Assembly (NCBI RefSeq): GCF_007991615.1
Contig: NZ_BJYR01000015.1
Location: forward strand, 94,101-158,100
Direction: 5' to 3'
DNA length: 64,000 nucleotides
Source: Novosphingobium sediminis
GTDB taxonomy: Bacteria; Pseudomonadota; Alphaproteobacteria; Sphingomonadales; Sphingomonadaceae
The notes under the pieces were generated by a model that was not told where the DNA came from, made no database searches, and worked only from the letters and a program-made list of their open reading frames with translations. Below are positions 32,990 through 41,673 of the stretch, piece after piece. The stretch's first letter is position 1. Every line of letters starts with the position of its first letter. Position numbers and translations under genes: made by a program.

Positions 32990-33463
32990 ATGAAAGAGTT
33001 TTTCCGCAACGTCTCCCCGGTGCGTGCCGCCAAGGACCTATGGAATATCCTCGGCGCGCCGAGTGAGTTCCGCTTCCGCTCGCTGGCGCTGGCGATCCTC
33101 GTGACGGGAGGGATCTTTTCCGTGATGTGGCAGCAGGGTGGACGCGGTCTGCCCCGCCCGCCTGAAGTGATCTACTTCGAAAGCTGGCGCGCGGATCGCA
33201 GCGACGCCGAGATCATTGCCGGCAATATCGCAGCGACGAAGAAGGCGCGCGCCGAGGCTGCCGAGGAAGAGGCCCGCGCCGAAGACGTGCGCAAGATGTA
33301 CAAGGCAGTCGGCGCGGCCACCGGGCTCGATACCGAAGCGATGGACCGGCAGGCCAAGGCCGAACGCGAAGCCGAAGCGCGCGCTGCAGCGGCGCGCAAT
33401 CAGGCGATTCTGGATCGTTCGTTGATCAAGCCGGCGGCGACGCCCTCCCCCAAGGCACCCTGA
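32990..33463 (+). CDS. Hypothetical membrane-anchored protein with acidic/basic coiled coil
   Basis: 157 residues. One transmembrane helix (about 32-48, SLALAILVTGGIFSVMW) preceded by a short cytosolic start, then a charged helical region (about 80-140) rich in Ala, Glu, Arg and Lys, likely coiled coil. No family recognised. The phrase VIYFESWRADRSDAEI resembles a short conserved motif of alphaproteobacterial hypotheticals. It ends 5 bases before ribD. Confidence 0.72.
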   Translation: MKEFFRNVSPVRAAKDLWNILGAPSEFRFRSLALAILVTGGIFSVMWQQGGRGLPRPPEVIYFESWRADRSDAEIIAGNIAATKKARAEAAEEEARAEDVRKMYKAVGAATGLDTEAMDRQAKAEREAEARAAAARNQAILDRSLIKPAATPSPKAP

Positions 33464-33468
33464 GCGCG

Positions 33469-34434
33469 GTGGCCTTCAGCGATGTTGACTGGCTGGATGC
33501 CGCTGCTGCGCTAGCCGGGCGGGGCCGCCCGCTCAGCCGTCCGAACCCCGCCGTCGGTGCGCTGATCGTCAAGCAAGGCCGCGTCATCGGCCGCGGCTGG
33601 ACCCGAGCCGGAGGCCGCCCGCACGCTGAAGCAGAGGCGCTGGCGCAGGCCGGCGAGGCGGCATTTGGCGCCACGGCCTACGTCACGCTCGAACCCTGCG
33701 CGCATGAGAGCCAGCGCGGCCCAGCCTGTGCCCACAGCTTGCGCGAGGCCGGTCTCGCCCGCGTCGTGATCGGCTGCGAAGATCCCGATCCGCGCACTGC
33801 CGGGGCCGGAATTGCCATGCTGCGGGAGGCAGGGGTTGCCGCAGAGTTGCTCCCCTCCCCCGCGGCGCTGCACTCGCTTGAAGGTTACCTTGTCCGCGCC
33901 CGGTTTGGCCGCCCGCACACCACGCTAAAGCTGGCCACCTCGCTTGATGGCTGCATTGCCATGGCCGATGGCACCAGCCAGTGGATCACAGGCCCGGAAG
34001 CGCGTGCCCACGGCCATGCGATACGTGCCCGCTCTGACGCGATCCTCGTCGGCGGCGAAACGCTTCGCGCCGATTCGCCAAGGCTCGATGTTCGTCTGCC
34101 CGGATTGGAAGACCGCAGCCCCGCGCGCTGGGTGCTGACGCGCGGCAGTGCGCCGGACGGTTGGCAGACCATCGCCGATCCCGCGTCAGGCGACTTCGGC
34201 GACGCACAATATCTCCTGATCGAAGGCGGTGCCGGTGCGGCAGCAGCCTTCCTCGGCGCCGACCGGGTCGACCGCCTACTGCTCTACCGCGCGCCCATCC
34301 TGATTGGTGCGGGGCGGCACGGCCTCGGCGATATCGGGCTTACCTCCTTGGGCAATGCCCACGGCCGCTGGCGCCTGACCGACCGGCGGCAGCTTGGCAG
34401 CGACACGCTCGACGTCTACGACCGCATTCGCTGA
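33469..34434 (+). CDS. ribD: Bifunctional riboflavin biosynthesis protein RibD
   Basis: 321 residues from a GTG start at 33469. N-terminal deaminase (1-145) with zinc motifs HAEAEAL and PCAHESQRGPAC; C-terminal reductase (about 150-321) with TLKLATSLDGCIAMADGTSQWITG and DAILVGGETLRAD. It performs the deamination and reduction steps after GTP cyclohydrolase II. Next gene is riboflavin synthase. Confidence 0.95.
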   Translation: MAFSDVDWLDAAAALAGRGRPLSRPNPAVGALIVKQGRVIGRGWTRAGGRPHAEAEALAQAGEAAFGATAYVTLEPCAHESQRGPACAHSLREAGLARVVIGCEDPDPRTAGAGIAMLREAGVAAELLPSPAALHSLEGYLVRARFGRPHTTLKLATSLDGCIAMADGTSQWITGPEARAHGHAIRARSDAILVGGETLRADSPRLDVRLPGLEDRSPARWVLTRGSAPDGWQTIADPASGDFGDAQYLLIEGGAGAAAAFLGADRVDRLLLYRAPILIGAGRHGLGDIGLTSLGNAHGRWRLTDRRQLGSDTLDVYDRIR

Positions 34435-34450
34435 AGGAGACCGCGTTCCC

Positions 34451-35074
34451 ATGTTTACAGGCATTGTCACCGAAGTAGGCCGCATCCGCGCCATTGCCAG
34501 CAAGGGCGACACCCGCGTGACGATCGCCTGCGCGATGGACCCGGCCAAGATCGCCATCGGCGCTTCGATAGCATGTTCGGGCGTATGCCTCACCGTGGTC
34601 GATCGTGGCGGCACGGCGGGCGACAGCTGGTTCGCCGTCGATGTCTCCGGCGAAACGATCCGCCGCACCGCGCCCGCCCAGTGGCACGAACATGCCGCGC
34701 TCAATCTCGAACCCGCGCTGAAGTTGGGTGACGAACTCGGCGGCCACATCGTGACGGGCCATGTCGATGCCGTGGGCCATGTCGTCTCGGTCGACCGCAC
34801 CGGCGGCTCGTGGCATGTCGTCGTCTCCGCACCCCAGGAGCTTGCTCCTTATATCGCCGCCAAGGGTTCGATCACGGTCGACGGCGTCTCGCTCACCGTC
34901 AACGACCTTGCCGACCAGCCGGACGGCAGCTGCCACTTCATGCTCAACATCATCCCGCACACCGCCGAAGTGACGACGCTCGGCGCCTTGGCACCAGGCC
35001 GCGAGGTGAACCTCGAGATCGACGTGCTAGCCCGCTATCTCAAGCGGATGCAGAGCCTCGCTGCAGCGGGCTGA
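34451..35074 (+). CDS. ribE: Riboflavin synthase, alpha subunit
   Basis: 207 residues from ATG 34451 (MFTGIVTEVGRI, the classic start). Two tandem lumazine-binding barrels (about 1-95 and 97-200), each with a GxSxAxxGVCLTV-type motif (IGASIACSGVCLTVVD; GSITVDGVSLTVND). Converts two 6,7-dimethyl-8-ribityllumazine into riboflavin. 16 bases after ribD. No FMN riboswitch seen upstream of this pair. Confidence 0.95.
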   Translation: MFTGIVTEVGRIRAIASKGDTRVTIACAMDPAKIAIGASIACSGVCLTVVDRGGTAGDSWFAVDVSGETIRRTAPAQWHEHAALNLEPALKLGDELGGHIVTGHVDAVGHVVSVDRTGGSWHVVVSAPQELAPYIAAKGSITVDGVSLTVNDLADQPDGSCHFMLNIIPHTAEVTTLGALAPGREVNLEIDVLARYLKRMQSLAAAG

Positions 35075-35077
35075 CCG

Positions 35078-35878
35078 ATGCGCAGAGCTATCAGCGGCGA
35101 GGCCAAGGTCCCCGCGATCACGCTCGGCTTCTGGCTGATCAAGATCCTCGCCACCACGCTGGGCGAAACCGGCGGGGATGCCGTCTCGATGAGCTGGCTG
35201 GGCGAGACCACGCCCGAGGCCGGGGCGAACGGTATCAATGGCTATCTCGTCGGCACGCTGATTTTCGGCGCGGCGCTCACGTTGCTGGTCTGGTTGCAGA
35301 TCCGCGCGCGCCGCTTCGCGCCCTGGCTCTATTGGGCGACGATCATTGCCTCGACCACCGCAGGAACCACACTGGCAGACTTTGCCACGCGTTCGCTCGG
35401 CATCGGCTATCCCGGCGGTTCGCTGCTGCTGCTTGCTCTCGTGCTGGCCTCGCTGTTCACCTGGCAGCGCAGTCTTGGCACCGTGGCGGCGGATAGTGTC
35501 ACCACACCTGCTGCAGAGCTGTTCTACTGGATTACCATCACCTTTTCGCAAACACTCGGCACCGCGCTGGGTGACTGGGTCGCCGATGCCGGGGCTGGTT
35601 ATGGCGGCGGCGCGTTGCTGTTCGGAAGTGCGCTGGCGGTGATCGCGCTGCTGGCTTTCCTCACCCGCGCCAATCGCGTCGCGCTGTTCTGGGCGGCTTT
35701 CATCCTGACCCGTCCACTCGGCGCGACCGTGGGCGATTTTCTCGACAAGCCATTCGGTTCGGGCGGCCTCGAAGTCAGCCGTACGCTGGCAACCCTGGCG
35801 CTGGCCGGCGCCATCGCGCTGCTCATCCTGGTTCTGCCGCAGCGCCCCGGCGCCCATTCCCCCGCCGATAGCACATGA
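35078..35878 (+). CDS. COG4705-like integral membrane protein with four internal repeats
   Basis: 266 residues, about eight hydrophobic segments. Four repeats are visible, each with an aromatic-rich helix, a TxGTxxxD-like turn and a second helix: around 18-38 (ILATTLGETGGDAVS), 84-105 (ASTTAGTTLADFA), 149-170 (FSQTLGTALGDWVAD) and 203-224 (LTRPLGATVGDFLDK). The conserved acidic residue in each turn suggests a pore or metal site, an inference. Described only as a membrane-anchored protein family; no transport substrate is known to me. Three bases after ribE. Confidence 0.8.
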   Translation: MRRAISGEAKVPAITLGFWLIKILATTLGETGGDAVSMSWLGETTPEAGANGINGYLVGTLIFGAALTLLVWLQIRARRFAPWLYWATIIASTTAGTTLADFATRSLGIGYPGGSLLLLALVLASLFTWQRSLGTVAADSVTTPAAELFYWITITFSQTLGTALGDWVADAGAGYGGGALLFGSALAVIALLAFLTRANRVALFWAAFILTRPLGATVGDFLDKPFGSGGLEVSRTLATLALAGAIALLILVLPQRPGAHSPADST

Positions 35879-36051
35879 CTGAGCGGCTGCGCCCAGACCA
35901 GCTTTGGCCTTGGCGCGGTCATTGCATTTACGGAGCCGTTTCCGCTGCTCGCCTCAGGCGGGCTGAGGTTCACCGATGGTGAGCGCAGCGCTGCGTTCCA
36001 CACCTACGCAGCGCTTGGGATCGATCTACAGCAGACCGGCAGTCGAACCAG

Positions 36052-37224
36052 TTACCCGGCGACGTCCTTAAGCGCAGCCACAAAGGCTTCGATATTGCCG
36101 GTGGTCAGCCCTGCGATGTTCACGCGGCCCGAGCCTGCCATGTAGACGCCGTGGCGTTCACGCAATGCCATGATTTGCTCGCCCGAAAGCGGCAGCATCG
36201 AGAACAGGCCCTTCTGCGAACCCAGCGGTGCCATGTTGATCGGCCCAATCTGCTGCGCGGCAGCCAGACGCTCGCGCACTTCGGCCATGCGCGCGCGCAT
36301 CGCGGTCAGCTCGTTGATCCACTGCGCCGTCAGTGCCGAATCTCCAAGGATGAGGCGAACCGCTGCAGCGCCATGATCGGGCGGCATCGACCAGCTCGCG
36401 CGGGCAATCGTTGCGCCGTTCGCCATGGCCTTGGCCAGCGCATCCGCATCACTGGTCACCGCGTAAAACGCACCGACCCGGTCGCGATAGAGCCCGAAGT
36501 TCTTGTCGCAGCTGTAGGCGACAAGCGCTTCCGGCACTGCGGCGAGCACCTTGCGAAGGCCATAGGCATCGGCTTCCATGCCATCGCCCAGTCCCTGGTA
36601 CGCCAGATCGATCAGCGGCAGCACGCCCGAGGCAGCCACCATCTGCGCGATCTCGTCCCACTGGGCGTTGGTGTAGTCGACACCCGTCGGGTTGTGGCAG
36701 CAGCCGTGCAGCAGCACGACATCGCCGGGCGCAGCGTCGGCCAGTGCCGCGCGCAGCGCCTCAAGGTCGGCCGTGCCCTCTGCGGTCATGTGCTTGAAGG
36801 TCTTGAGTTCAAGGCCCACGGCCGAGACGATCTGTGCGTGGTTGGGCCACGAGGGCGTACCCATCAGGATGCGCTTGGCACCCGCGCGCGCGGCCACCTC
36901 GACGGCGAGGCGCACCGCACCGGTGCCGCCGGGCGCCTGCATGCCCTCAACACGGCTACGGTCGAAATCGCTGCCGAACACATAGGGGATCAGCGCATGG
37001 ACAAAGCCCATGTCACCCTCGGGCCCGAGATAGGCCTTGGAATTCTGCGTATCGAGCAGGATCTGCTCCGCTGCCTTGATCGCGCCGAACACCGGCGTAT
37101 CGCCGTCACCCGTGCGATAGACGCCAACGCCGAGGTCGATCTTGGTCGGCCGCGGATCGGCATTGTGGAGCTTGATCAGCGCAAGCAGCGCGTCGGCGGG
37201 CTGGGCGTTCAGGGTCTCGAGCAT
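36052..37224 (-). CDS. Aromatic-amino-acid/aspartate aminotransferase (class I, PLP)
   Basis: 390 residues from ATG 37224 (MLETLNAQPADALLALIKL), the usual start of TyrB/AspC-like proteins. The PLP lysine lies in AYSCDKNFGLYRDRVGAF; the conserved HGCCHNPTGVDYT loop and the final arginine-bearing GSGRVNIAGLT are also present. Matches gammaproteobacterial-type AspC/TyrB (subgroup I-alpha). Specificity between aspartate and aromatic substrates cannot be settled by eye. Confidence 0.92.
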   Translation of the reverse strand: MLETLNAQPADALLALIKLHNADPRPTKIDLGVGVYRTGDGDTPVFGAIKAAEQILLDTQNSKAYLGPEGDMGFVHALIPYVFGSDFDRSRVEGMQAPGGTGAVRLAVEVAARAGAKRILMGTPSWPNHAQIVSAVGLELKTFKHMTAEGTADLEALRAALADAAPGDVVLLHGCCHNPTGVDYTNAQWDEIAQMVAASGVLPLIDLAYQGLGDGMEADAYGLRKVLAAVPEALVAYSCDKNFGLYRDRVGAFYAVTSDADALAKAMANGATIARASWSMPPDHGAAAVRLILGDSALTAQWINELTAMRARMAEVRERLAAAQQIGPINMAPLGSQKGLFSMLPLSGEQIMALRERHGVYMAGSGRVNIAGLTTGNIEAFVAALKDVAG

Positions 37225-37287
37225 GGCCGCGCCTTTGCCCCCAAACTGCCCTGCGCACAAGAGGGTGCGGCCATACCTGGCGTATGC

Positions 37288-38091
37288 TTAGAACGGCACC
37301 CAGTTCTGCGTCTTGCGGAACTTCATGTAGCCGCCGTTGACGCCGAGCCGCAGGCCCGCGCCGAAGCGCACCGGAATCAGCACCACGTCGCCGCGGCGCA
37401 GATAGCTCACGTTGAAACCGCCGACGAAGTAAGCCTGCCCCTCGCCCGCGCCATAACGGCGGAACAGCTCTTCGCTGTCATGCAGGTTGTAGACGAGCAC
37501 GAACGTGTTTGCCGCATTGGCACCAAGATCGAAGCCCACCGATGGGCCGGTCCAGTAAACCGGGCGCTCGCCTTCAACCTTGTGGTGGAGCACGCCGGAG
37601 CCGTAGCGCAACCCGACCACGACCGCGCCGCCCGCCTCGCGCCCGGTAATATAAGCATTGGGCCGGCCCTGCTTGTGAAGAATATCCTGGATCAGCAACG
37701 CCAGTCCCTTGGCGCCCCTCCCGAACACGCCTTCAGCCGCGCCGATCAGGTCGTCCTCGCGGTAGGTCGTGCCATCGGCGGCGGCACCTTGCGCAGGGCC
37801 AGCCGCTGGCGGAATCGAAGCCATGCCCGGCCCGGCTGGATCGCTGGTGGCCGCAGGGGATGAAAATCCCGGATCACCGGCACCTGCCACCGGCGCAGAC
37901 GCTGCCGGCATGCTCGGCGGCGGAGTGGGCTGTGCGGGAGCGGGCGGGAGCGCCTGTGCGCCGGATTTCGCCGGCAGGTCTCCGTCGATCGCGGAGTTGG
38001 GATCGATCTGCTGGACCTGCGCCTGCGCGACTGCTCCCAGCATCATGCCCAATGCGGCAAGCCCGATCGCGATGTTCCGGCTCAGCTTCAT
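37288..38091 (-). CDS. DUF1134 (EipA-like) periplasmic envelope protein
   Basis: 267 residues from ATG 38091 (a GTG directly before it is an alternative). Signal peptide (cleavage near AQAQ, 26), a proline/alanine-rich linker (about 50-105), then the DUF1134 domain (about 110-267) with GLALLIQDILHKQGRPNAYITGREAGGA and VYWTGPSVGFDLGANAANTFVLVYNL. Brucella EipA, of this family, supports cell-envelope integrity. Last clear core gene before the tRNA and island. Confidence 0.85.
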   Translation of the reverse strand: MKLSRNIAIGLAALGMMLGAVAQAQVQQIDPNSAIDGDLPAKSGAQALPPAPAQPTPPPSMPAASAPVAGAGDPGFSSPAATSDPAGPGMASIPPAAGPAQGAAADGTTYREDDLIGAAEGVFGRGAKGLALLIQDILHKQGRPNAYITGREAGGAVVVGLRYGSGVLHHKVEGERPVYWTGPSVGFDLGANAANTFVLVYNLHDSEELFRRYGAGEGQAYFVGGFNVSYLRRGDVVLIPVRFGAGLRLGVNGGYMKFRKTQNWVPF

Positions 38092-38333
38092 CACCCAATT
38101 CCTATCCTGCGGCCCGTTACCAGTTTTATTGCCCCGGTCCTTCGACCAGAACTCTCGTCACCTTATCAGGCCCTCATCTCTCCGCCCGGCACAATGAACC
38201 GGCGATGAGCCGAGTCCATTTCACGCCGAGGCGAATCCGCAAGGAGCCTTGGTGCCCGACTGCAAAGACCCGCAGGAAGCCCCTTGCCGCCCCCCAACTC
38301 CCTCGCTATAGCGCGCCCTCGCCGCTGCGATCC

Positions 38334-38426
38334 GGAGACGTGGGTGAGTGGCTGAAACCAACGGTTTGCTAAACCGTCGTACTGGGATTACCGGTACCGA
38401 GGGTTCGAATCCCTCCGTCTCCGCCA
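38334..38426 (+). tRNA. tRNA-Ser (anticodon GCU), with encoded CCA
   Basis: Acceptor GGAGACG (38334-38340) pairs with CGTCTCC (38416-38422), discriminator G at 38423, CCA at 38424-38426. Anticodon stem ACGGT/ACCGT (38361-38365, 38373-38377) with loop TTGCTAA, anticodon GCT at 38368-38370. The long variable arm (about 38378-38398) and the T loop GGTTCGAATCC fit serine tRNA. A tyrosine integrase follows 160 bases later, so the 3' part of the tRNA is the likely attachment site. Confidence 0.96.
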
Positions 38427-38540
38427 TCACTTCATTTCCACAGATCTATCCCCGCCCATTCGGGCCTCAAAACCTTGCGTTTCCGGGGTTTTGATGTCCA
38501 CTCATCTCCACGCACTTCCACCCCTAGCTATGAGCAGATC

Positions 38541-38580
38541 GGGGTATATCGGGGGTATGGATTTTGGCATTTGGGGGTAT
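38541..38580 (+). promoter_or_regulatory. Three phased GGGGTAT repeats before the integrase, probable arm-type sites
   Basis: GGGGTAT starts at 38541, 38552 and 38574, i.e. 11 and 22 bases apart, on one face of the helix. The last one ends 5 bases before the integrase ATG and may also serve as its ribosome site. Such direct repeats near P4-type integrases are typically integrase arm sites; that role is inferred. Confidence 0.5.
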
Positions 38581-38585
38581 GATAG

Positions 38586-39896
38586 ATGCTGACAGACAAG
38601 GCCGTGAAAGCAGCAGCACCTGGGGACAAGGCCTACAAGGTCACAGATCAGCGCGGGCTTTATCTACATGTTGCCACCACCGGCCACAAGACATGGCGAT
38701 TCAAGTACCGGTTTGAGGGCAAGGAGCAGCTGCTGACCATTGGCAGCTATCCTGATGTGTCGCTGGCTGCTGCGCGTGAACAGCGTGACGATGCGCGCAA
38801 AATCCTGCGCGAAGGACGCAATCCGACTCACGCGGCCAAGCGCGCTCGGTTGGTCGGTGCTGTGGCTGGCAAGGCGTTTGAGGAACTGGCGCGTGAATGG
38901 TACGAAAAAGAGCGCCCACGCTGGAAACGGGTTCATGCCGATGATGTCATCACCAGCCTCGAACGCGATATCTTCCCACACCTCGGTCAAATGCCATTAA
39001 CGGAAATCGACGAACCCGTATTGTTGGCTGTTCTGCGCAAGGTGGAAAACAGAGGCGCGATCGAGACAGCACGCAGGCTGAAGCAGCGCGTCAATTCTGT
39101 CTTCATGTATGCAAGGGGCCTCGGCATCAAAGCTGATAATCCGTGTCCCGCAGTGGGGGCAGCGCTCAAGCCTTTGCCACCGGCCAAACGCTATCCGGCT
39201 CTCGTCGAAGTGCCTGCAATCAAGGCGATGATGGCAGACATTGATCGTGCAGGCGCATCGCCGGTTACAAGGCTTGCCGCACGGTTTCTTGCATTGACTG
39301 CCCAGCGCCCAGGTATGGTTCGCAACATGCGGTGGGATGAAATTGAAGGCATCGACTGGGGTGCGAAGGACAGCCCGTCGCCCGAAGCCATGTGGGTGGT
39401 GCCCGCTGACAAAATGAAACAAGAGCTGAAGCTGCGGGAAGATCAAAGCTTCGAGCATCGTGTGCCTTTGGCGCCAACCGCTGTTGAAACACTTCGCGCC
39501 GTCCGCTGGCTGACGGGCCGCTCGCCGTTAGTATTTCCCGGCTCCATCTCGGGGCTCGTGCCCCTCAGCGAAAACGCAATTGGGTATTTATACAACCGCG
39601 AAGGATATCAGGGGCGCCATGTGCCGCACGGTTGGCGCTCAAGTTTTTCAACGATCATGAACGAATTGGCAGGGCGTGAACTTGGCCAAGACGTGCGCCT
39701 CTTGGGCGACCGCATGATCATCGATCTGATGCTTGCGCATACGCCAGCAGGGGTGAGCCCGAGCGAGTGGCGCTACAACCGCGCCAAGTTCATGCCAAGG
39801 CGCCGTGAATTGGCCGAGCTATGGGCGGCTATAATCATGGAAGGCGCTTTGCCCGTCGCTGAGATTCTGGACAGCCCACGTCGGAAGCGTCGTTAG
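38586..39896 (+). CDS. int: P4-type tyrosine recombinase/integrase of the island
   Basis: 436 residues. N-terminal DUF4102-type arm-binding domain (1-85, LTDKAVKAA...GLYLHV...KTWRFKYR...IGSYPDVSLAAAREQ), SAM-like core-binding domain (about 95-190) and catalytic domain (about 205-415) with Arg241 (TAQRPGMVRN), His348-Arg351 (HGWR), His385 (LAHT) and nucleophile Tyr397 (WRYNRA). All catalytic residues are in place, so it looks functional. Lies next to tRNA-Ser, the usual target for this family. The stop overlaps the convergent AlpA-like gene by 4 bases. Confidence 0.93.
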   Translation: MLTDKAVKAAAPGDKAYKVTDQRGLYLHVATTGHKTWRFKYRFEGKEQLLTIGSYPDVSLAAAREQRDDARKILREGRNPTHAAKRARLVGAVAGKAFEELAREWYEKERPRWKRVHADDVITSLERDIFPHLGQMPLTEIDEPVLLAVLRKVENRGAIETARRLKQRVNSVFMYARGLGIKADNPCPAVGAALKPLPPAKRYPALVEVPAIKAMMADIDRAGASPVTRLAARFLALTAQRPGMVRNMRWDEIEGIDWGAKDSPSPEAMWVVPADKMKQELKLREDQSFEHRVPLAPTAVETLRAVRWLTGRSPLVFPGSISGLVPLSENAIGYLYNREGYQGRHVPHGWRSSFSTIMNELAGRELGQDVRLLGDRMIIDLMLAHTPAGVSPSEWRYNRAKFMPRRRELAELWAAIIMEGALPVAEILDSPRRKRR

Positions 39897-40660
39897 CTTG
39901 CGCGCAAGGCCGCTTTCCCCCGGACCCAGGCCAGAACCTCGGGTTTGCTCCAGACTGCGCGCGATCCAAGTTTGATCTGTTGGGGAAAATCGCCTTCTTG
40001 CAGTTTTTTGTAAATTGTCGACGGGCGTAAAGCGACAAGACTGCTGACCTCGGCGATCAACAGCAATTCCGGGCCAGTACCAGCGGGCGCCGCTGGTTGG
40101 GCAGGCTCTATACTGACACTGGCCGTTACGTCTTGATTGGCCGCACGCGCTACGATCGCTCTGGCAGTTCGCAGATATGGGTCGAAGGCAACCTCGCACT
40201 CGCGTTTGCTCAAGTGACCGTCGGGGGGCGTTGCCACCAACCAACGATCATACTGGTGTTCATCAACAAAAATCCTGTGCGTAGGTACAGCGCCTGCGTT
40301 CGCCCAATCATTTGTAGCGTAAGCGCCGGTTGCGAAACGGGGCAACGCGTCATCAATTTCCCAATGGGCGGCAGGGATTTCGATGATCTCACCTCCGCCC
40401 AATGGCCGTGCAAATGTAGCAATGCCACCGCGCAAGAATTCTCGGGCAAGTTGTGTGCCGGTCAACCTAACCATTTCGCGGGCAAGATCGTTTTCGCCCT
40501 GGTCTTCTGGGGCTTCAAAGATTTCAATCAGTTCATGCGGTTGAAAGCCGGGTGTAACCTGGATCAACCGAGCGAACGCCGTGGTCAGCGTGATGCGCCG
40601 CAAAGACGGAACATCGGTTTGGCCAAGATACGGTGACCATGGCAGGATTGGCATTGTCAT
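39893..40660 (-). CDS. AlpA-like DNA-binding protein with extra N-terminal domain
   Basis: About 255 residues from ATG 40660 (MTMPILPWSPYLGQTDVPS). The last 55 residues (about 200-251) are an AlpA/excisionase-type winged helix: LLLIAEVSSLVALRPSTIYKKL...FPQQIKLGSRAVWSKPEVLAWV. Normal AlpA proteins are 60-90 residues; the first 190 residues here (SLRRITLTTAFARLIQVTPG, EIIEIPAAHWEIDD, RIFVDEHQYDRWL) are an unrecognised domain. Likely recombination directionality factor or regulator of the island. No strong ribosome site is visible, so the start is uncertain. Confidence 0.78.
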   Translation of the reverse strand: MTMPILPWSPYLGQTDVPSLRRITLTTAFARLIQVTPGFQPHELIEIFEAPEDQGENDLAREMVRLTGTQLAREFLRGGIATFARPLGGGEIIEIPAAHWEIDDALPRFATGAYATNDWANAGAVPTHRIFVDEHQYDRWLVATPPDGHLSKRECEVAFDPYLRTARAIVARAANQDVTASVSIEPAQPAAPAGTGPELLLIAEVSSLVALRPSTIYKKLQEGDFPQQIKLGSRAVWSKPEVLAWVRGKAALRAS

Positions 40661-40851
40661 AGGTGAGCGATAACGCAGCTGGGTTGAGGAAGCGTTATTT
40701 GTGACGTGATTTAAAAACTCACGGCATGCGCAAGCTGACACATCATCAATCAGCCACCGCAGTGGTGTGCGGGATAGAAGGTGCGTTGGGGCAATTGCAA
40801 CATTACAGGGGCAGCATTCTGTGTTCGCCGCCCCTGTTTGCAACTGCGGCC

Positions 40852-41673
40852 TCAGTTTCCTGCCCTCTCCGCCTCCTCTGCGATCGTGAGCATCAGGAAG
40901 TGCCGCGTCAGCGACGCTGCCCCTTGCCGCTCGACCATCCTGGCCCAGCGCTCCCACCGGTCCGCGCGGATTAGCAGCCAGCGGTAGAACAGGTCCCGCT
41001 CGTGCTCGTGATCGAAGTGCAGCGCCCAGATCGTCTCGCTGACGGCAATGCGTGAGCGAGCAGGTCCGATGAGCACGACGGCCGGCGTGCCAGCCACCGA
41101 GTGCCGCGCAAAGGCGATGGGCATTGGAGGCAATGACGCCTCGGCCTTGGCGATCGCTGCTTCCATCGCTTCTCGATCAGGCTCGGGACGCATCGCGGCA
41201 TACGTCGCAAGACTGGCAAGCCCGATCGGCTTGGCCATGAGCGCTGGATCGCGCGTCGCCATCAGCATCGCCATGATCGCCCGGCCTTCTGGCGTGAGCG
41301 CGGCGTTGCTGAGCCGATGCCCTTCCTCGATCAGGCCATGCCCTTCCAGCCACATCCCGTAGTGTGCAGCCTTGTGCCAGTCGCCACCAAACAGATCCTT
41401 GGCCGCTTCGCTGTCGCTGTCGACCGTGCGGTCGATTGCCACAAGCACAGCGAGCAGAAATTCCTGCTGCTCCTCCGCATAGCGAAAGACGCCGCCCCCC
41501 ATGCCGAGACGGCCACACCAAAGCGCAGAGCGCAGCGAATCCCAGCGGGTGCCGTCCTCGTCGACCAGCGGCAAATCCGGATCGCCGTAGGCATCGATGA
41601 CCATCCAGTAGCCCCAGGGCAGCCTCGGGTTGCGCCGCTTGTGGTAGGGCAGTTCGTTACGGTGCCTGCTCAT
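40852..41673 (-). CDS. Unknown protein, fifth gene of the exonuclease module
   Basis: 273 residues from ATG 41673, overlapping the upstream stop by ATGA. Soluble, alpha-rich. The beginning (MSRHRNELPYHKRRNPRLPWGYWMVID, in short) is basic; later parts include LFGGDWHKAAHYGMWLEGHGLIEEGHRLSNAALTPEG, resembling a winged-helix-like segment, and a C-terminus rich in tryptophan and arginine. No family recognised and no catalytic motif seen. Last gene of the minus-strand run that starts at 45182. Confidence 0.75.
   Translation of the reverse strand: MSRHRNELPYHKRRNPRLPWGYWMVIDAYGDPDLPLVDEDGTRWDSLRSALWCGRLGMGGGVFRYAEEQQEFLLAVLVAIDRTVDSDSEAAKDLFGGDWHKAAHYGMWLEGHGLIEEGHRLSNAALTPEGRAIMAMLMATRDPALMAKPIGLASLATYAAMRPEPDREAMEAAIAKAEASLPPMPIAFARHSVAGTPAVVLIGPARSRIAVSETIWALHFDHEHERDLFYRWLLIRADRWERWARMVERQGAASLTRHFLMLTIAEEAERAGN

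Noticed and set aside
35879..36051. Protein-like frame (CAQTSFGLGAVIAFTEPF...) between the COG4705 gene and the aminotransferase
   Set aside because: Too short, no start codon and it runs antisense into the aminotransferase; at most a gene scrap.
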